In this document: piece by piece, positions 60,048-64,000 of the stretch | Numbering within the stretch: the stretch's first letter is position 1 | How the letters are laid out: every line of letters starts with the position of its first letter | Assembly: GCA_032158125.1 (NCBI GenBank) | Contig: JASKOT010000003.1 | Location: 124,001 to 188,000, forward strand | Length of the DNA stretch: 64,000 nucleotides | Source of the DNA: Papiliotrema nemorosa | Taxonomy: Eukaryota; Basidiomycota; Tremellomycetes; Tremellales; Rhynchogastremaceae | Direction of reading: 5' to 3' | Made by a program: the position numbers and the translations under genes | The notes under the pieces: generated by a model | Databases searched by the model: none | The model's input: only the letters and a program-made list of their open reading frames with translations | Told to the model about the DNA's origin: nothing

Positions 60048-61935
60048 GTCATGGGAGCGAGATGGATGGATAGTCCAACCTCGAGTTCAGTGAAATTGTG
60101 GAATTCATCTGACGCGGGTTTCATGTTTCTCTATCCTGCCGTGACACGAGCCATGTCCGTCAAAAGGACAAGCATCACAAAGCGGTTTACTCGAGGAAGG
60201 GAAGCTGTTTGGTCGCAAAGACTTCAGTCGAGGACAGACTGAGAGCTTCTTAGCTGCGATGCTTCGCTGGCACGAAATATGGCAACGCACGCATACTTGG
60301 CCGACTCCACGCTGACCATGGGTTGCTAGTCTCGAGGTCGGAGGAGATTCTCTCCGGTCAACATTGAGTTGGAAGCTAGCCTTTTAGATCTTCCTATCAC
60401 CCTTGCGACCAAGAACCCGCCTGAGTAATGAAGGGCTCTGGCTGAATGACGGGTGTACATGGGTGGCTTTGCCCCTCTCGGCCCCACGCTGGAGTGTTGA
60501 TGTGTTTCGAGGGGTGCCCAACTCTTGAGCAGACGTCGTTAGCACCGAAAAACAAGAGTTTCTAGTCGGGGATGGATATGATAGGGCTCGTGCACTTTGT
60601 GGAGATCGGCTCTTGCCAGATGGAATCGACTTGTCTGTATTCATCCTGACCGTCTGCTCCCGCAAGAGAGCGGATGCATGTATCACAAGTCTTTCTTCCT
60701 TAGATTGCGTGGGTATGGCCTATTGCTCCCTGCTCTTCACTTATGCCAATGATGATCTGATGCACCGATGCATATGCGGTTGTACTATGCGTATCTGATG
60801 TCTGATGTCTGATAAACGCCTGACGTGTCTTCCATTTACACGTGAGCTATTCTCGGAAAGGCTCGGCAGACCGGAAATCCCGGGTGACTAGGGTCGGACT
60901 CGGAGAGGCACAAGCCTGGACCCGCCTCAAGCCACCCTGTGCTCGTCACCCCCTGAGTTGAGGGGTGAGGCCTGAGATCTGTTATATGAAACGGGAAACA
61001 AACGCCAAACATTTGTTTGCCCCAGACGCCACCGCAGCCTAGCCATGGAGGCCCAGAGGCTTCCAAGCCGCATCAGGTCAATTTTGACGTTTACGCCTTT
61101 TACGTCGTGGTCCACAGCCTTCAAACACCCGTTCTCGCTAGGCATCTTTGCACTTTTTACCTCTGCTCGACGTGCCATGAATTTACTTCCGGGACCATGG
61201 ATGCATGTGAGACTCGCTAGCTGCATGTAGAGAGATGCAAACATTTCGAGTTGGTGAAGAGAACGACCCAGGTTTTAGACTTTTAACATTTCAGACCAGA
61301 CTCGACCTGGAGCAAAGGGTTCTAGATCGTCTGAGACACCCCACGCGCTCGACCTGACTATTACGATCCTTCCCCCCCCCCCCCCACCCGGTGGTCTGTC
61401 TAATTTAGTCTCGCAGTCGTCTCTGCTCTCGGCATTTGCTTCTGCGCCTCGAAACACTACTACTGGTATCAAAGAACCCGTCGATTCGACTTGTTGCTCT
61501 TTGACTTTACTTGCATCCATCTACATTCCATCGACTCACACGACTTGCATCAGAACGGCATCCAGAGTGATCGACCAGTAATTCTCCGATCCCGACAGCC
61601 GGTAGGTCGTCTGATCAACATCTTCCCCCTCGTTTCAGCCTTTTCTGCCGTATGGTCGTCCCTCGTCCAAACACCTTTGGACCCATATGCAAGGACTCCC
61701 CTTGCGCAGTAGTTTTCGATCAAGTTCATGTCAACTGCTGCGGGGCTCAATGGGGTCTAGTAGGACTTTCTGAAACCTCATGTGTCGATCAAAGTGGCCG
61801 CGCGGGATCCGGAGGAGACTCTACAAGAAGAATCAGCTGACCCACCAGTTTACCGGGAATCAAACATCAGCATCGCTCGACTTGGCGACCCCCTTGACCC
61901 CTGCGACTGCATAAATAACAATTCAAACAAGGACC
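60048..61935. other. 1.9-kb gene-free region
   Basis: Holds the JDW4 promoter and the promoter/leader of the gene at 61936. Frames such as 60927-61244 (-) and 61782-62279 (+, shadow) show no domain. Small tandem TGATGTC units occur at about 60797-60813. Pyrimidine-rich DNA from about 61440 to 61640 looks like a fungal promoter/leader. Confidence 0.45.
61372..61385 (+). repeat. Poly-C tract, 14 nt
   Basis: Uninterrupted run of 14 C in the upstream region of the gene at 61936. Probably length-variable. Confidence 0.9.
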
Positions 61936-63495
61936 ATGGCGACTCTCGCATCATCGATGGTCGACTCCCCAGGTGGATTCCCCATCGACCGTGTCCAATC
62001 TACCGCTTCTACATCGGACGATACCTACCTCGAATCACCTCACACCAGCGAGGAGATGCACATGACCACCAAACAGGAGATCAGCCCGGACGAGGTCAAA
62101 GAGATCAGGAAAGGACTGCAAGTTCTACATCAGAGCAGGAGCATGCAAGGGATGCGACCGGTTCAACCTGTCAAAGAGGTGAAGAAGAGTGGGTTGAGGA
62201 ATCGAGCCTTCTCCGCAAGCGAGACAAAGTGAGTCAGGCGACCCACTGTCATACTCAACGGATGAAACTGATGATGTAGCAATGTAGTCATGCCTCGACC
62301 TGCGCCTTACAAGGCAAAACCTACCCAGATTGCACCAACATTGTCAACACGAAACTCGAGGCAGGAGGTACCCAAGTCCGGAGGGTTTTCAGCGTTTATA
62401 CGCAAAATTACGGGCCGTTCGACGTCTCCGCCCAAGGCAAAGGTGGTGGTAAAGGAGGTCCCTGTGGTCGAGGCAAAGTCGACACCTGCTCCTCCACGAC
62501 CGATCCCCAAATCCCGCACGGCTAGCACATCGAGCACGTCGGTTATTCCGACTGTCAAACCCATCTTGGCCAGCATCAATGTCGACTTGCCTCGCGATCG
62601 ACTGGCTCCTGCCTCGGCACCAGCAGCACCGCAACCCGGAGCGATCTTAGCTGGACCCGTACCGCCTTGCCCGCCGAAGAGGGTCATGGAGGCGATGACG
62701 GCGCTGCAAGAGGTTGACCCGTGTGAAGTTCCGCTCCCAGTGTCCCGACCCGCATCGCCCGAACTTCTTCCCGTCCTCACACGACAGAGCGAAACGAGCG
62801 AAGATGTGCCATCTTTGTCTCGCTCTTCTTCTCGCAGCGGTGTAAGTCGAGCGGATAGCACGATTAGAAGGACCAAAGCGAGCGGCATCCTGAATGCCGA
62901 GGAGATTGACGATGACGAGCGGGAAGAGTTGACAGAGGCAGACGAGGATGCAAGCGAGAGCGAAGACCTCGTTAGGGAATTGCAGCCTATCCGGATTCCG
63001 TCAGGTGGTCATCGGGGATACACGAATGAGCAACTCCACACTCCATCTTCGATCACTGGCGGGATCGAGGAGATCGTCACGCCGACCTCGATGGGTGGAT
63101 CACCACCTGGAATCCAAGGAATGCGACTGGCCGGAAGTAGTCCGCCTCACAAAGCTCCCGTTGGCACTGGTCTGCCGTCCTCGGAATTGGGTCGAAAGGG
63201 TAGTAAATGGCGCAAATCAATGATGGGTCTATCTGATGTGAGTACATCTTAGTCGATATACGATCCGAAAACTGACGGACAGACGTTGAATGGGAAATCA
63301 GCAACCAGAAAACAATCTATCAGAGCCGCTCCACCCACGTCGTACGACGCCTACCAGGCTCATCAGAGACGAATAGCCAACAATCGAGTCAGTTGCGCAC
63401 CGACTATTCACTCGCAAGCGTCCATCGCGGCAGAAGCGAGGGAGATCCGGGACAAGCAGGAAAGCGAGTTGACCGAGACTTTCTTCTTGTCGTAG
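61936..63495 (+). CDS. Ser/Pro-rich disordered protein of unknown function
   Basis: Three exons join in phase: 61936-62228, 62279-63238 and from about 63284 to 63495, about 490 residues. Not recognised. It starts MATLASSMVDSPGGFPIDRV. A short basic patch follows (KKSGLRNRAFSASETK), then SGGFSAFIRKITGRSTSPP, the most hydrophobic and perhaps helical part. The middle is Ala/Pro/Ser-rich. An acidic block (EEIDDDEREELTEADEDASE) and a C-terminal helix with SIAAEAREIRDKQESELTET follow. No membrane span or signal peptide. Abundant SP/TP and RxxS sites suggest a phosphorylated scaffold (inference). Confidence 0.75.
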
Positions 63496-63814
63496 GGGGC
63501 GTCATTGGTATCGAGCGACAAAAGGACGGAAAGTAATGGAAATAAGGGCTGAAAGGGAGAATGGGATACCTCATCATTGGATACCCCGTGTCTTGGGTTT
63601 TGTCTGGACTTTGCGCATGCTGTCAATCATTGGGACATCGGTTCTTGTTGTCAATTGTTGTTTGTAACGAATAATACCGAATATCGAGTTGAAGAATGTA
63701 TAACATATGGCATGGCGCAAGGTAACATGGCTACACGATCCGGTCAACCGGCAACCTTGCGATTCAATTTCCGTCGTGTTCAGCGATAGTCTACACCTCT
63801 GACATGTCTCCACC
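63496..63814. other. Intergenic
   Basis: 319 bp between two plus-strand genes. The frame at 63577-63789 has no domain. It presumably holds a terminator and the promoter of the following gene. Confidence 0.4.
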
Positions 63815-64000
63815 ATGCTAGAAAGCATCAAGGCCATATCTACCCGACCTCGAATCATTCTCTTCCTCGCACTCTTCCTCACTACAGTCTACTTACTCGG
63901 CTCCCCATTCTACACCTCATTTCAGTCCGAATCTGCCTTTCGGAAATTCACCCATGATCCAACGTATATTCACCCCGCCGACTCACATCTCCATGCTCTC
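63815..64000 (+). CDS. N-terminus of a probable type II membrane protein (truncated by window end)
   Basis: 62 codons without a stop. The start MLESIKAISTRPR is basic and is followed by the hydrophobic span IILFLALFLTTVYLLG, then a polar stem. This is the layout of Golgi type II enzymes such as fungal glycosyltransferases, but nothing catalytic is inside the window, so the product cannot be named. Confidence 0.55.
   Translation, partial: MLESIKAISTRPRIILFLALFLTTVYLLGSPFYTSFQSESAFRKFTHDPTYIHPADSHLHAL

Noticed and set aside
1..64000. tRNA, rRNA, transposon and CRISPR features
   Set aside because: No cloverleaf-like segments with A/B boxes, long terminal or inverted repeats, or repeat-spacer arrays were noticed while reading the spacers. 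A tRNAscan/RepeatMasker run would be decisive.

Overview
This 64-kb window is nuclear DNA from a basidiomycete fungus, most likely a tremellomycete yeast of the Cryptococcus/Kwoniella type (inference). The genes are dense, lie on both strands, and are cut by many very short introns of about 37-70 nt with GTGAGT/GTAAGT donors and CTGAC/CTAAC-like branch sites just before the acceptor. The proteins include fungal housekeeping families: Sec12, Msh1, Mdv1, Vam7, Bud32, Kti12 and Nmd3. I saw no rRNA, tRNA, transposon, CRISPR array or bacterial-style operon. Exon joins were worked out by hand from reading phase, splice consensus and family conservation, so individual junctions are provisional.

Layout. 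0-6 kb: CTR-type copper transporter (-), SEC12 (-), ETF beta subunit (+), BTB/POZ protein (-). 6-12 kb: mitochondrial MutS homologue MSH1 (-), divergent from a Tim44-like/mL45-like mitochondrial protein (+). 12-15 kb: a 3.1-kb gene-free stretch that looks like the long spliced leader of a homeodomain protein (15.3-17.6 kb, +). 17.8-22.7 kb: membrane-anchored histidine acid phosphatase (-) and mitochondrial-fission adaptor MDV1 (-). 23-29 kb: RNase III-domain protein (+), VAM7 SNARE (-), TBC1D5-like Rab GAP (+). 30-39 kb: GATA-finger factor (+), BUD32 kinase (-), CDCA7-like zf-4CXXC_R1 protein (+), mitochondrial carrier (+), GNAT acetyltransferase (+). 39.8-41.2 kb: a second RNase III-fold protein (-). 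41.5-60 kb: four divergent members of one uncharacterised gene family, two on + and two on -, interleaved with KTI12, a PHD-finger gene and NMD3. 60-64 kb: a long spacer, a disordered Ser/Pro-rich protein and the start of a type II membrane protein that runs off the window.

The most unusual content is the four-gene family (called JDW1-4 here for convenience). Each member has a long N-terminal domain with no recognisable name, containing a PFW motif, a D/G-H-W motif and a D-W motif, then a low-complexity linker and a C-terminal J-like domain with an HPD tripeptide. Intron positions are shared between members, which supports common descent despite low sequence similarity. Also notable are two RNase III-like paralogues 15 kb apart that have lost different catalytic acidic residues, a fungal CDCA7-type zinc-finger protein, and an in-frame TGA in apparently coding sequence upstream of the PHD-finger gene.
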